Part shown: piece by piece, positions 11,461-21,849 of the stretch
Layout of the letters: each line of letters begins with the position of its first letter
Numbering within the stretch: position 1 is the stretch's first letter
Assembly: GCA_030278955.1 (NCBI GenBank)
Contig: JAOANR010000003.1
Span: 53,106,902-53,170,901 of the forward strand
Length of the DNA: 64,000 nucleotides
Direction of reading: 5' to 3'
DNA from: Hygrophila difformis
Lineage: Eukaryota; Streptophyta; Magnoliopsida; Lamiales; Acanthaceae
The notes under the pieces: model-generated
The model's database searches: none
What the model was told of the DNA's origin: nothing
Seen by the model: only the letters and a program-made list of their open reading frames with translations
Made by a program: the position numbers and the translations under genes

Positions 11461-12477
11461 ATGTCGTCCAAAAGAAGATGCACGGGAGAGAGTTCCAGTC
11501 GCACATCCGACTTGTTCACACAATGCTGGGAGATGTTCGAGAATTATCTGAAGGATACACATCCGACGTGTGACAATGCGCGCGGACTGAACGATTTAAT
11601 AGAAAAAATGTTAAACGCTGGGTATGTGCCGAAGAAGCATCGAGATATTCTTATTGAAACACAGGTATTTCTTATTGAAATTACAACTGAGTATGCTTAG
11701 GAACCTTTTGATTAATGGTTTGAATTGTTTTCTGGTTTTAATGGTTAGAATGGTTTTGGTTGGAATTGTTTTGAATTGATTTATGGTTTTTAATGCTGTT
11801 TTGAACTGATTATGGTTGTTCTAGGGTTACGAATTGTTTCAGTGTTTTATGTTTGAACTGTTTGAACTTATTATGGTTGTTCTAGGGTTATGAGTTGTTT
11901 AAGTGTTTATTGTTGTTTTAGTTATTAATTGTTTTGTACTGATTATTGTTGTTTTAGTGATTTGTTTTGAACTGATCATGGTTGTTTATGTACTGATTAT
12001 GGTTGTTTCAAAAAATTATTTCAGTGCTATGAATTGCTTTGTACTGATTATGGTTGTTTCAAAAAATGGTTATGAATTGCTTATATTTACATCTTATATG
12101 TTAATAAGCTATCTTTCTTATATGTTGAAACACAGGAATTTCTGTTGAAAATTATAACTGAGTATCCTGATATTGAGGCTGCTGAAAGATCTTATAACAT
12201 CATGTATCCCCATTTCGAAGATCTGGATATTCATATTGGTGTCCTCCAAAATGAAGGCAGATCTAATGGTGTTGATGTGAACAGACGTTCATTTGATCCC
12301 ACACAGCTGCGTGAAATGTCAAATCATTATCGCAGCGTTAAAGTCTCATTTGAAAATACTCCAGGGCAGTTGAGAGAACCCAAAAAGGCTTTTACAAATA
12401 TGTGGGAAGATCTGATTCATAGGCTTAGGGTGATGCATCAAGCCATCTCTGATCCAGCTCATATCCCTGCTGTTTAA
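11461..12477 (+). CDS. Two-exon unrecognised protein, 181 residues
   Basis: Exons 11461-11664 and 12136-12477 join in phase 0 through a GT-AG intron of 471 bp. The product has a Ser/Arg-rich start (MSSKRRCTGESSSRTS), a predicted helical region around WEMFENYLKD and LNDLIEKMLNAGYV, and a C-terminal part with FDPTQLREMSNHYRSVK. No known domain is recognised. A TATA box and CCTAA-rich leader precede it. The intron ends in near-copies of each other. The gene is bracketed by TCGCTGAA repeats on both sides, so it is probably an accessory gene of the large element to which the Ulp1-like gene belongs. No stop or frameshift is seen. Confidence 0.55.
11700..12110. repeat. Degenerate repeat filling the intron
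   Basis: The intron consists largely of diverged units built from GAACTGATTATGGTTGTT and GGTTATGAATTGTTTCAGTG, with periods of about 40-60 bp. Related words reappear at 12660-12750 after the gene. Confidence 0.65.
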
Positions 12478-12724
12478 TATGTTTGGAATGTTTTTGAATG
12501 ACTCTTGAATGGTGGTGTTTTTGGAATGACTTGTTTTTGTGAAGTTTTTGTGATGTTTTTATGACTTTTTTGAATGGTGGTGTTGAATGTGTTTTATGAC
12601 TTTTGTGATTGAATGAAATGTTGAATGTTGAATGTTTGATTTATGGTTTGATTTATGGTGTTGAATGTTTTATGACTTTGAATGGATTTAACTGATTTAG
12701 TGTTATGAATTGTTTCAGTGATTA

Positions 12725-13660
12725 TGGTTTTTATGATGTATCGCTGAAAAGTATATAGTGAACTCGCTTAAAAGAATAGTTGTTCATCGCTGAAAAGTTG
12801 TAACATCTCTGCAAAGCGTATTAGTATCTCGCTTAAAGGAATTTCAAGTCATCGCTGAAAATAATAGTACAATCTCGATGAAATGAAGCACATACCATCG
12901 CTGAAAAGTATAATGTTCTGTCGCTGAAAATAATGATACAAATTAATATGTTTTAATTAGGAATTAATAATTTCGTTAAAAATAAAAACTTATGATGTAT
13001 CGCTGAAAAGAATATTGTGATCTCGCTTAAAGAAATATTAGTTCATCGCTGAAAGGAATACTTATACATCGCTGAAAAGATATATCATCTATGCAAAGTG
13101 TATTAGTATCTCGATGAAAACTGTTCCACATCTTGGGGGCAATGAATTGTAAGTCATCGCTGAAAATAATAGTACGACCTCGATGAAATGAAGCACTCTT
13201 CATCGCTGAATAGTATTATGTTCTCTCGTTGAAAATAATGATGCAAATTAATATGTTTTATTTAGGAATTAATAATTTCGTTAAAAATAAAAACATATGA
13301 TGTATCGCTGAAAAGAATATTGTGATCTCGCTTAAAGAAATAGTTTTTCATCGCTGAAAAGATATAATATCTCTGCAAAGTGTATTAGAATTGTAAGTCA
13401 TCGCTGAAAATAATAGTATAAACTCGATGAAATGAAGGTCCTTTTATCGTTGAAAAGTATTACATTCCCTCGCTAAAAATGAAGGTCCTTTTATCGCTGA
13501 AAAGTATTACGTTCCCTCGCTGAAAATAATGATATAAATTAATATGTTTTAGTTAGGAATTAATAATTTCGTTAAAAATAAAAACAAATGAAGCACATGC
13601 CATCGCTGAAAAGTATAACTTGATATCGCTGAAAATAATGATACAAATTAATATAATATG
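12725..13660. repeat. About 300-bp tandem repeats with TATCGCTGAAAAG motif
   Basis: Three long units are marked by AATTAATATGTTTTAKTTAG followed by GAATTAATAATTTCGTTAAA at about 12935, 13240 and 13545, with a shortened fourth start at 13640. Each unit contains five to eight copies of ATCGCTGAAAA, CTCGCTTAAAG or CTCGATGAAA. This is the densest motif cluster in the window and lies next to the probable 3' end of the large element. Confidence 0.8.
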
Positions 13661-13879
13661 TGTCAGTAATACGCTTTAGTGAATTTTAGTGAATTTTTCT
13701 GTTGTAAGATATTTTAGGATACAAATCCGTTTAAGATATGAAGTAAATCCGTTAAAGATACGTACTAATCCGTTAATTTCGTAATTAAATAAAACCGTTT
13801 CATATTTTTATTGGACAACTTTACCCTTTTGCATTTACAACCCTTGGATTTTAATTGGACGCTCAAGATTTTGGCCTTG

Positions 13880-13912
13880 ATGTGCTGCGATTTGATGCAA
13901 TCGCACCTTAAC
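13880..13912. repeat. Probable 3' terminal inverted repeat of the large element
   Basis: The sequence TTTGATGCAATCGCACCTTAA, read in reverse complement, gives TTAAGGTGCGATTGCATCAAA. It closely matches TTAGGGTGCGATCATCAAAT at about 63395, which also borders TCGCTGAA repeats. The two look like opposite ends of related elements. No target duplication can be tested because the other ends lie outside the window. Confidence 0.45.
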
Positions 13913-13969
13913 CGGACCCCCATTATTTATGTCTCACTTTTCGTTTTGTCCGTTCTAACTAGGGTGATA

Positions 13970-14100
13970 TCGAGTCGAGTCGAGCCCGAGTAGTGAACTA
14001 CTTGAGCTTGACTTGATGGGAAAAAATCACTACTCAAGCTCGAGCTCGACTCGAGATTGATTCTCGAGCTCGAACTTGAGCTCGAGTAGCTTGGTTTTTT
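13970..14100. repeat. Left subterminal CTCGAG/GAGTCGAG repeats of the hAT element
   Basis: Runs of CGAGTCGAG, GAGCTCGA and ACTCGAGC in both orientations form a subterminal array. In hAT elements such arrays are transposase binding regions. The matching right array is at 19090-19285. Confidence 0.75.
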
Positions 14101-14272
14101 TTTTTCTCCAAAAAAAATCCCTGCTGGATTAGGCTAGCTAAAATGTAAGAAGGAATTTGTGTTTTCCTTAGTTTTCCATCACCAGCCACCACCATGAATT
14201 TGGAATTAAAGTGTACATACAATACCGACCCCTACAGACATGGGCAATAAGATTGCATTTTATCATAAACAA

Positions 14273-14800
14273 TTAACCACCAAGTGGATTATCATGCATA
14301 GTTACACGGTTGATCACTTGATCCTAATCTCCATAACAAGTTGATCCCCTGGTCCTGTTGGTGCCTGGAAAATACAAGCAATGTTAACCATTAGCACCTA
14401 CAGAATGCCATAACTACTCATAAGGCATATCAATTTACAGTATATTCAAAATTAAAAATTTTTAAAGTCATGTGCACCAAATATGTATAAACAAGTAAAT
14501 ATAAACTATGGAGGACTCCAAGCACAGAAGAAAATTGCAGTTTCAAGGAAGATAATACCCACATGGTCTAAATTAGTGACCGAAAGGAAACAAATCTGGT
14601 AGGGGGTCCTACCTTCTCTATTATATCAAGCACTTCAAACCCGTGAATCACTTTGCCAAACTAAACTAAAAGTGTCGATGCCAGATAGGACACCACAGCA
14701 GAAGAAACCTTGAGCAGATGCAACAACGATATGCTGTAACCCATGTTGACAATGACAAATAGTATTGGCAATAAAGGCGCAACTTCACATCCTGTGGCCA
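14273..14800 (-). pseudogene. Cyclophilin (CYP18-1-like) 3' fragment captured inside the hAT element
   Basis: Two exons are clear on the minus strand. Exon 14660-14613 encodes FGKVIHGFEVLDIIEK, and exon 14364-14273 encodes APTGPGDQLVMEIRI, then (after an 8-bp insertion causing a frameshift and TGA) NRVTMHDNPLGG and a stop. This matches the C-terminal end of plant single-domain cyclophilins (peptidyl-prolyl isomerases). Both introns keep AG acceptors and a GT donor, so genomic DNA rather than cDNA was captured. A more degraded piece at about 14800-14668, with DVKLRLYC and IWHRHF, may be the earlier GDIKCEIFC and IFHRN part. It is a non-functional fragment lying within the hAT terminal repeats. 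Confidence 0.75.
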
Positions 14801-14809
14801 AATACTTGA

Positions 14810-15890
14810 AAATCAGTTAATTGGTGGAAGTCACTTTCATGTGAGAACTCAAAATACATACTCTCCTCGGCATGACTTTGTTTATGCTTAACATCACAAT
14901 ACCAATTTCATATAATTTTGTAGATTCATGAAGAATTAATTTTCCAAGGAATCCCAAGAGCCATCAATTGTCAGAGATCAATGAATCGCTAATCCAGAAT
15001 GTTCACTAATAAGACATGGATTTTACATTATTTTGATGTTAGTATCCACAACACAAGCAGGCTACTTATATGGAATTCACAAAAAAGAAAATAAAAAATA
15101 ACCGACGGTCTAAAGAATATATGAAACGATGGCTTACCACTTATCATTGTCCCGACATTCAAAAAGCAGGCAGCACCATCCTTAAGATATATTAGTAGTT
15201 GATTGAATAGAACATCCCATAGATTCGACAAAAATGGGAGGAGGCCTATGAAAATAGCGTGTTTGTGCATGGAGGTGGTTCATGAATGTAATAAAATTGA
15301 ATCTTTATGCAGAAGCACAAAATTAAACCATAAAGTCTTAAAGACTAACCTGATATGCAGGCCCATAAGGAGCAGAACAAAAAGAATGAGAAAATCAATA
15401 ATGTATACAAGGGAGTAAACATCATATAATTACAATCATGTTTTATTATAAGATAACAAGATGCTACCCTAGGTCAACAAATACAGATATAGATGATACA
15501 GGATCAATTTTTATTGCAAGTCCTCTCATTGCTGTACTGAAAGTAAAAAATAAGTAAATAAATAAATCACTTTATCCACCTTTAATTAGAAGCAGCAGCC
15601 TTTCCAGATCCCCCTTATCCAAAATATGTAGCAGAAAATTCACTCAACACAGCATCATATTCAGCAGATGGTGATGACAAAAGATGACAAAAGATGTTCT
15701 TGAATCTTGAAAAGACAAATTCAATTCAAAAAAGATTAGGAATAAACTAAGAATAATCTATAATTCTACTCAAATGTACAATTTTAGTTAAAATATAATT
15801 CTACTCACATGTGCATAAAGGAGGTGGAAGCTCAAATTCATTTGGACCGACCAGTTTCTATAATGAAAATATCAATTAAAGCAAAGGAAA
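14810..15890. other. hAT interior without a clear gene
   Basis: Mostly AT-rich. On the minus strand two short stretches look exon-like: 15200-15135 (LKDGAACFLNVGTMISG before a GT donor) and 15690-15590 (SAEYDAVLSEFSATYFG then GGSGKAAASN before a stop). They may be further captured host fragments, but I cannot identify them. Confidence 0.35.
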
Positions 15891-15894
15891 ATAT

Positions 15895-17904
15895 TCAATA
15901 AATCTTAAATTTTATATTAACTATATATGTAACAAAAAAAGAAGAAGAATACAAATAATAAAAAATATTTACCTTTTCCTTCTTTTTAATCCCATATTTT
16001 TTCCTATACCAATCACTTCCGCATATTAGCATCTGAACTGTTTCACATTTAAGCGTGGATCGATAATTGTCAATCACTCTAGTTCCAGCCGAAAATGTAG
16101 ACTCAGATGCTACTGTGGTGATAGGAATAGCTAAAATATCAGCTGCCATTTGAGATAAAATTGGATATGCCGTCCGATTTAACTTCCACCAAGCCAAACA
16201 ATCAAACTCAAGTCCATCTGATCCTGATCCATTAGGCTGTAAAGGTTTGCTCAAATAGTCAATCAATTCTGAATGATTTTGAGAAATTGAATCTTCTTCA
16301 TTAAAGTCATCAAAATCACCCTAATCCTCAGATGGTTGCTGCTTTGTACTCTGAGTAGATGATGCAGCGGTTGATATAGATTCAGAATTTGCACTAATAA
16401 CGACATAATCCTCGTAAAGGTCAGAAAGCAAGGAGTGAACCAACTCCAAACGTCTAGATACTTCCAAAGGCAAAAGCATAATCGAAAACGTAAATTTCAG
16501 CCATTTCATTTTTCGTCTGGGATCCAATACTGAAGCAATTTCCATCGACAGATTGCATTCACCCCAATATTTATCAAACTTCGGCTTCATTTTTGTTACC
16601 ATTTCTTTGACAAACACATCATCATTTTTTATTTGAGCATCCAACATCTTTTTTATTTTGAACACTTGAGGAAGGAGTAAGTTACTGGTTGGATAATCAC
16701 TTCTAGATAAGACTTGAGTGGCTTTTGAAAATAGCTTCAAGACAATACAGACTTCTTCAACATTATTCCAATCTTGTTCAGATGGGCACATATCGAAAAT
16801 ACCATCCTTTTCTTGGAATCTTAAGAAAGCAGCCCGGAATTTCAGTGCATACTTTAGCATCTCAAAGGTTGAATTCCATCTTGTTCGACAATCATGAATT
16901 AATTTTCTCCATGGTACATGAAGTTGTTGAGCAAGATCAGCAAACATCAACATTCTTCCATCTGTACGATTTATATAATCAACAGAATCTCTGATCTTTT
17001 CACATATATCCCGAATCTCACTTAATCCGTCTTGAACCATAAGATTCATAATATGGGCAGCACAACGAACGTGAAATAATTTTCCATCTCCCAATAGCCT
17101 CTTTGCCCTTCCAATGTCCTCTTTCAAGATCCGAATTGCCACATCATTGTTTGAGGCATTATCTACGGATATTGTGTGAATCTTATGCTCAATGCCCCAC
17201 TCTTTTGCACACTTGAAAATGGATGATGCAATCTCAATTCCACGTCTAGGGGGTGGAATGTCGATAAAGTTTAGAACCCTCTTTTTAAGATTTCAATTTT
17301 CATCAATCCAATGGCTTGTCACAACCATCTCAATTTTTCGATTCTTTGATTTCCATAAATCTGTAGTGATGCTTATTTTCCTTACTTTCTTCAATAGGTT
17401 CTTCAAACATGATTTCTCTGCTTCATACATTTGTGCACAGTCTTCCTTTACTGTAAATCTCGAAATAGGATTCCATTCAGACGAAAATCCCTTTAACATC
17501 ATATTAGATGAATCCGATTCCACAACAGCAAATGGATTTTCATCAGTTAAGATCCAATTTGCTACTAACATCCTTGCCTTTACTTGATCAAATGCCCCAC
17601 TATAAAGGTTGTTTGCTTTGATTTTCCCATAGTCAGCTTGGTTTTGCAATGCTTGCAAATTGCAAAACTAATACTATCAAAAATATTATGCTCAAAGTCT
17701 TCCCAAACCTTCGATGTTTTTCGTTTTTTGGCCTCGAGATTGAATATTATTCCTGACATCATTTTCCTCTTCTGATTCCTGTCTTAAATCATCAATACCA
17801 GTATTTTTACATGGACTTTCCGGTTCATTAGCACTGGGATTCACATCATCAGTTAGCATAAGTGCTGGAGCAGTAGAATCGACCATTGATGCATTTGTAG
17901 ACAT
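15895..17904 (-). pseudogene. hAT transposase with BED zinc finger, broken
   Basis: Reading begins with MSTNASMVDST at 17904. Most of the protein lies in one frame. It is interrupted by TGA at 17293-17295 (after HWIDEN, probably a former Trp codon) and by TAG at 16321-16323. Two compensating frameshifts near 17735 and 17595 place the BED zinc finger (KVWEDFEHN, CKHCKTKL) in another frame. Recognisable parts follow in order: BED finger, transposase core with CAAHIMNLMVQDGL and CRTRWNSTFEML, and the C-terminal hAT dimerisation region with ASESTFSAGTRVID and ETVQMLIC. Total length is about 650-670 residues, as in related plant hAT (RICESLEEPER-like) proteins. The few lesions suggest fairly recent inactivation. 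Confidence 0.85.
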
Positions 17905-18389
17905 TCATAAGGTATCTTAAGAAACTACATAAATAAAATAAATTAAATTTTAATGTCTTCATAACTGAAGTGCCAACTGTTATGGTATTATGTTGAATTT
18001 CATGCGTAAATAAGAATTAACATTCTGGATGAATGATGAAATCTAGAATTATTGCTAGCATAATGTGAATGAAATTCGAAATTCTAAGCAAAACATAAAG
18101 AATCAAATTACCAGTTTACAACCAAACTTCGTCTCTTGGCTCAGCTACCAAACTTCTGGCATCAATCTATTAGGTCACCCCTCATCCGTTGTCCGCTCTA
18201 GACATCACCTAAATACCATTCATATACAACTCTATTAAGCCATTATCCCATAACAGCATTGTTGCAGCTAATCAAAATTAAAGCACTAAAGAACTACCTC
18301 CTTATGGATTGTCAAACTTGCTGAGATTTTGAGCACAACAGACATTTGCCTCAAATGCCTCAAATAGTTGACTAGTCCCTGCCGTCATT

Positions 18390-18930
18390 AAAATCTCTAA
18401 TCATTAATCATTAAATTCACTAATTCAAAAAATGAAGATAGATCGGGAGAAATACAGTCCCTACCGTCATGTTCAATGATTATTGAAAACTGAAAAAGGA
18501 TAGATATGGAGAAAGAAAGAGAGCAAACCTGAGAGTCGAAGCAAGAGTCGGATTTAGCACAGGGAAGGAAGTGATGTGCAACAGAGCAAGGCGATGGAAC
18601 GGCGGCGGAGCAAGGGCCTGGCGCCGAGCAACTGACGAGAAATGAGATGGAGGGGCTGGAGTAGTGGAGATGTGGAAGGGCGGCGGAGCAACGGCCACAA
18701 CGAGAGGACAGAGAGAAATGGCGGTGGCGACTGGCGAGTTCTCGACTTCTCGTCACAAATACACAAAATAAAGCGCGGGCGGCGCCCGATGGAGTGGTGG
18801 TTGGCGCTGGGCGCTGGCGATTCGATGGAGACAGGAAGGGCTTCGGTTTCTATGGCAATCGATGGATTTTCAAGCTTAATTTCCACTCAATTTGATCTTT
18901 TACAGCGTGCCCTAGTGCTAGTGCCCTAAT
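18390..18930 (-). promoter_or_regulatory. GC-rich leader or promoter region of the hAT transposase
   Basis: A GC-rich island in otherwise AT-rich DNA lies between the transposase start (17904) and the right hAT end. Several frames stay open here because of base composition. None shows a domain, and they overlap on both strands. I read it as the promoter and leader of the transposase, or a captured GC-rich host piece. Confidence 0.4.
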
Positions 18931-19089
18931 TGCTTGCTGGGAGCGGGAGAACAGAATAGCTTATAATCTGGGACGAGGGGAGAGAAAATTAGGCATTATG
19001 GATATTGGAGTTGGGCTTTTGGGCCAGTGAGATTGTAAATTTATAACCAAATACCTAAATATTAAATAAAATATAATAAAATTATTTAA

Positions 19090-19285
19090 CAAACGAGTAC
19101 TCGACTCGACTCGACTACTCGACGAGTACTCGATACTCGATGAGTATCATATTCTTCTACTCGGGCTTGAACTCGATACTCGATTACAATACTCGATACT
19201 CGACTCGACTCGAATTTTTCGAGTACGAATCGAGCTTTTTCCGATTCAAGTGCCGAGTCGAGTTCGAGTAGCTCTACTCGTTAAT
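19090..19285. repeat. Right subterminal GAGTACTCGA repeats of the hAT element
   Basis: Dense GAGTACTCGA, ACTCGATACTCGA and GAGTCGAGTTCGAG words mirror the array at the left end and stop 8 bp before the terminal CCCCTA. Confidence 0.75.
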
Positions 19286-19540
19286 GACCCCTAGTTCCAA
19301 CACCTTTGTCTCATTTCCATTTTAGGAAATAATTAAATATTAATCACCCACCTACACCCATCACATCACATCAATAAATAAATATAATAAATTTTAAACC
19401 CACTATCATTAATAAATTTCAACTCATAACCATCACATCACACATAAATAAATTAATTAAATATTCAAACACATTACAATCACATCACATAAATTACTAA
19501 TTTACTCCTTACTTTAAATAATAATCTACCCATACATTAA

Positions 19541-19922
19541 GGGTTTGTTCTGTACGCAGCTTTTAGGAGCTTTTGGGAGCTTTAGATTTTATTTTAAAAT
19601 AAAAGCCCCGTTCTGCACACTAGCTTTTGGGAGCTTGTGAGAGATTTCGGAAGCTTCTTTTTAGAAGCTACCTGTAGTATCTATAAAAAATAAGCTAGTA
19701 GCTTATTGTTGAGCAATTACAACTTTAACACAATAACCAATTCACTACCCAATAGTCTACATAAATGTTTGTCCTTTTATGTCATTTCATACATTTTTTG
19801 ACAGCTACAGCTAGTTGTACAGAACACTTAAATAAAACTGACAGCTACAGCTCCCACAACTCCCTACAGCTCTAGCTCGCAGCTACAACTCACAGATACA
19901 ACTCTGCGTGCAGAATAGACCC
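19541..19922. mobile_element. PIF/Harbinger-type MITE
   Basis: Inverted ends GGGTTTGTTCTGTACGCAG and, at the right end in reverse complement, GGGTCTATTCTGCACGCAG. Both sides carry the trinucleotide TAA (19538-19540 and 19923-19925). The length is 382 bp with no coding capacity. Inside are many AGCTTTTGGGAGC-type words. Confidence 0.8.
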
Positions 19923-19978
19923 TAAATACTAACTATCTCCAACTCTGCGTGTTAGACCCTAAATACTAACTATCTCCA
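19903..19978. repeat. Tandem duplication across the MITE right end
   Basis: ACTCTGCGTG followed by AGACCCTAAATACTAACTAT occurs twice within 75 bp. The MITE end and its flank were copied once after insertion. Confidence 0.75.
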
Positions 19979-19984
19979 CATAAA

Positions 19985-20032
19985 ATACCGTGCCCAAAAG
20001 TTTTGGGACACTTATAGTGGGACGGAGGGAGT
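19985..20032. mobile_element. Stowaway-like MITE end, fragment
   Basis: CCGTGCCCAAAAGTTTTGGG then GTGGGACGGAGGGAGTA is the right end found in the complete elements at 52.0-53.0 kb. The left half is missing. Confidence 0.7.
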
Positions 20033-20034
20033 AT

Positions 20035-21148
20035 TTCATTCTTTTGCTTTATCCATTATTGGAATTGGAATAAAAATTAACAGATCAATGAGAAATAAAA
20101 ACCCTAATACATCGGAGGTAAAACGGCGACGATTGAGTTGCAATACACATCGTAATCAAAATTGGTGAGCGGAATGCCCTGCGGCACGGATGCTTTGAAG
20201 CTTTGCATTATTTACTTTTAAGCACAGAAGAAATCGGAAGAGGTGGGGAACGAGAAGCAAAAATGGCAGCCCAAAAAAGGTGGAAAATCAAAGTGTAGAG
20301 ACGGATCGGATAGCATATCAAAGTGTATTTGCTTTTCTCCATTAAAAACATTCGGTACGATGCCTATCTATTTTTCATTATTGCATCTGCCTTCCTCTTC
20401 CAGCATCCAGACGCCCCTGTCGCCCCACCCCCGGTCTCACGGGACCACCTTGCTCTTCACTTCTTCCACTTCCTCCTCCAAGTTCAAAGAAAGAACCCCT
20501 TGGAAAATTTTCCATTAATCTGTTCTCATTATCAAAACTCAGAGATAAGTTAATGACTATGGACTATATTCCGGCGGGTCCTCAGGATATGGACATAATA
20601 GGTTTTCTGATCAACAATGTAAAATTATTGTGGCTGTGTGATTCTATTTTTTTTATTTATTTATTTCTTGTTTGGTTCTTAAGAGATGGTGAGTTCATTC
20701 AGATGATGGGATGTGACGTTAAATTTGGTTAGGAATGGATAATTATTGTATGTTGAACTGTTGGGGATTGAATATTTTTTTTTCTATTAGATGGGGATTT
20801 ATTGAGGGTATTTGAAGAAATCTTGAAGATTGATTGAATTTTGAACAAATGTGGCTAATAAAGGTGTGCTAAAATTTTATAACTAGCACATATATTGATA
20901 TAATCTCACACATTAAATATAACCAAAGTCGCCACAGATTTCCAACGAAGGTTGCCGCTTGCAAGGTTAGGGTTCCTATTTGAAATGCAAATGTTTTTTT
21001 TTAGGTTTTTATTATTTGTTTGGGTTGGGTATTAAAAGCAGTGATCACATCGCCTTTTTTCTTTTTAATGGATTTTGGTGTATTCCATGTAAAGTTATGG
21101 GTGTTACGGTCCGACTATTGTAATTTGTTTTTTTAGCCATTGCCTTTA
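20035..21148. other. No recognisable gene
   Basis: Mixed composition. At 20150-20560 both strands have short open stretches but no domain. A T-rich tract lies at 20645-20670. Nothing is supported. Confidence 0.4.
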
Positions 21149-21150
21149 TA

Positions 21151-21720
21151 CTCCCTCCGTTTTTTTTGGGTTTGCACAATTGGAAACAAGCACGCATGCC
21201 GATGCACATTTTTAGTGATTAATAACTTAAATTGTATACAACTAAAAATTATAAAAATTTAATATTCTAAAACTACAAGTTTAGACAAATCTAACAAGAT
21301 CTCACTTGACTATGTTTTTTCTTCAATAACTATGATAAAAATTTGAAATAAAGTTTTTGGATGAATAGTGACGCTAACGAGCATCGGCTAAAAAACAAAA
21401 AACACTAAAACAAAACAAAAAAGAACCAACCAAGGGTAATGAAAAACAAGGAGATCACACAGAGATTAAATCCTCGAAAGGCAAACCCCCATCATATCAT
21501 TCACAAGAATCTGCTTAATCTCATTCGGTGGAAACACCCAAGTGTTGAGAAGTCAAGAGAGTTCACCCCCCGCTTAGCCAAAGCATCCGCAATAAAATTG
21601 CCTTCATGAAATAGATGAAACCAATGAAATCTAGGGTTTTGCACCAATATTTGAAACAAAGTTAAACTGTGAATAGTGCAAAAAAACATGAATGTTGCAA
21701 AGCTGTAGAAACGCAGGGAG
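21151..21720. mobile_element. Stowaway-like MITE split by a LINE fragment
   Basis: Begins CTCCCTCCGTTTTTTTTGGG after TA and ends AACGCAGGGAG before TA. The interior up to 21370 matches the common body of other copies here (CTAACAAGATCTCACTTGAC). The rest is an inserted LINE piece flanked on both sides by TGAATAGTG (about 21363 and 21671). Confidence 0.7.
21374..21689 (-). pseudogene. LINE RNase H / 3' end fragment
   Basis: The minus strand encodes FHWFHLFHEGNFIADALAKR, the C-terminal motif of the RNase H domain carried by plant L1-type LINEs (x-EGN-x-x-ADALA), then a short tail with a stop. It is strongly 5'-truncated. The repeated TGAATAGTG on both sides is probably its target duplication. 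No poly-A tail remains. Confidence 0.65.
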
Positions 21721-21849
21721 TATATATTAGTTGATTTTTCTTGTTGACATTGCCTATTTGGTTAAGAGGGATTCTATATTTTTATGTTAATTTATTTTTT
21801 TCAGAATGGAATCCCACCCACTGAAGGATAAATTATCCAATTTGCATAT

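Larger units (their letters stand above)
13960..19293 (-). mobile_element. hAT element, 5.3 kb, with captured gene fragment
   Basis: The ends TAGGGTGAT (13960) and ATGACCCCTA (19293) are inverted, and the flanking 8-mers GTTCTAAC (13952-13959) and GTTCCAAC (19294-19301) are a target-site duplication with one mismatch. Both subterminal regions (13970-14100 and 19090-19285) are dense in CGAGTCGAG and GAGTACTCGA repeats. A BED-finger hAT transposase lies inside on the minus strand. The transposase is broken, so the copy is not autonomous now. Confidence 0.88.

Noticed and set aside
10110..13660. CRISPR-like regularly spaced repeats
   Set aside because: The genome is a plant nuclear one. Units are degenerate, spacers are short or related, and no cas genes exist.
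18397..18886. Overlapping GC-rich minus-strand frames of up to 119 codons
   Set aside because: Several frames are open at once on both strands because of composition. No domain is visible.
20243..20553. Two overlapping plus-strand frames (91 and 76 codons)
   Set aside because: Overlap in different frames, no domain, low-complexity Ser/Pro content.
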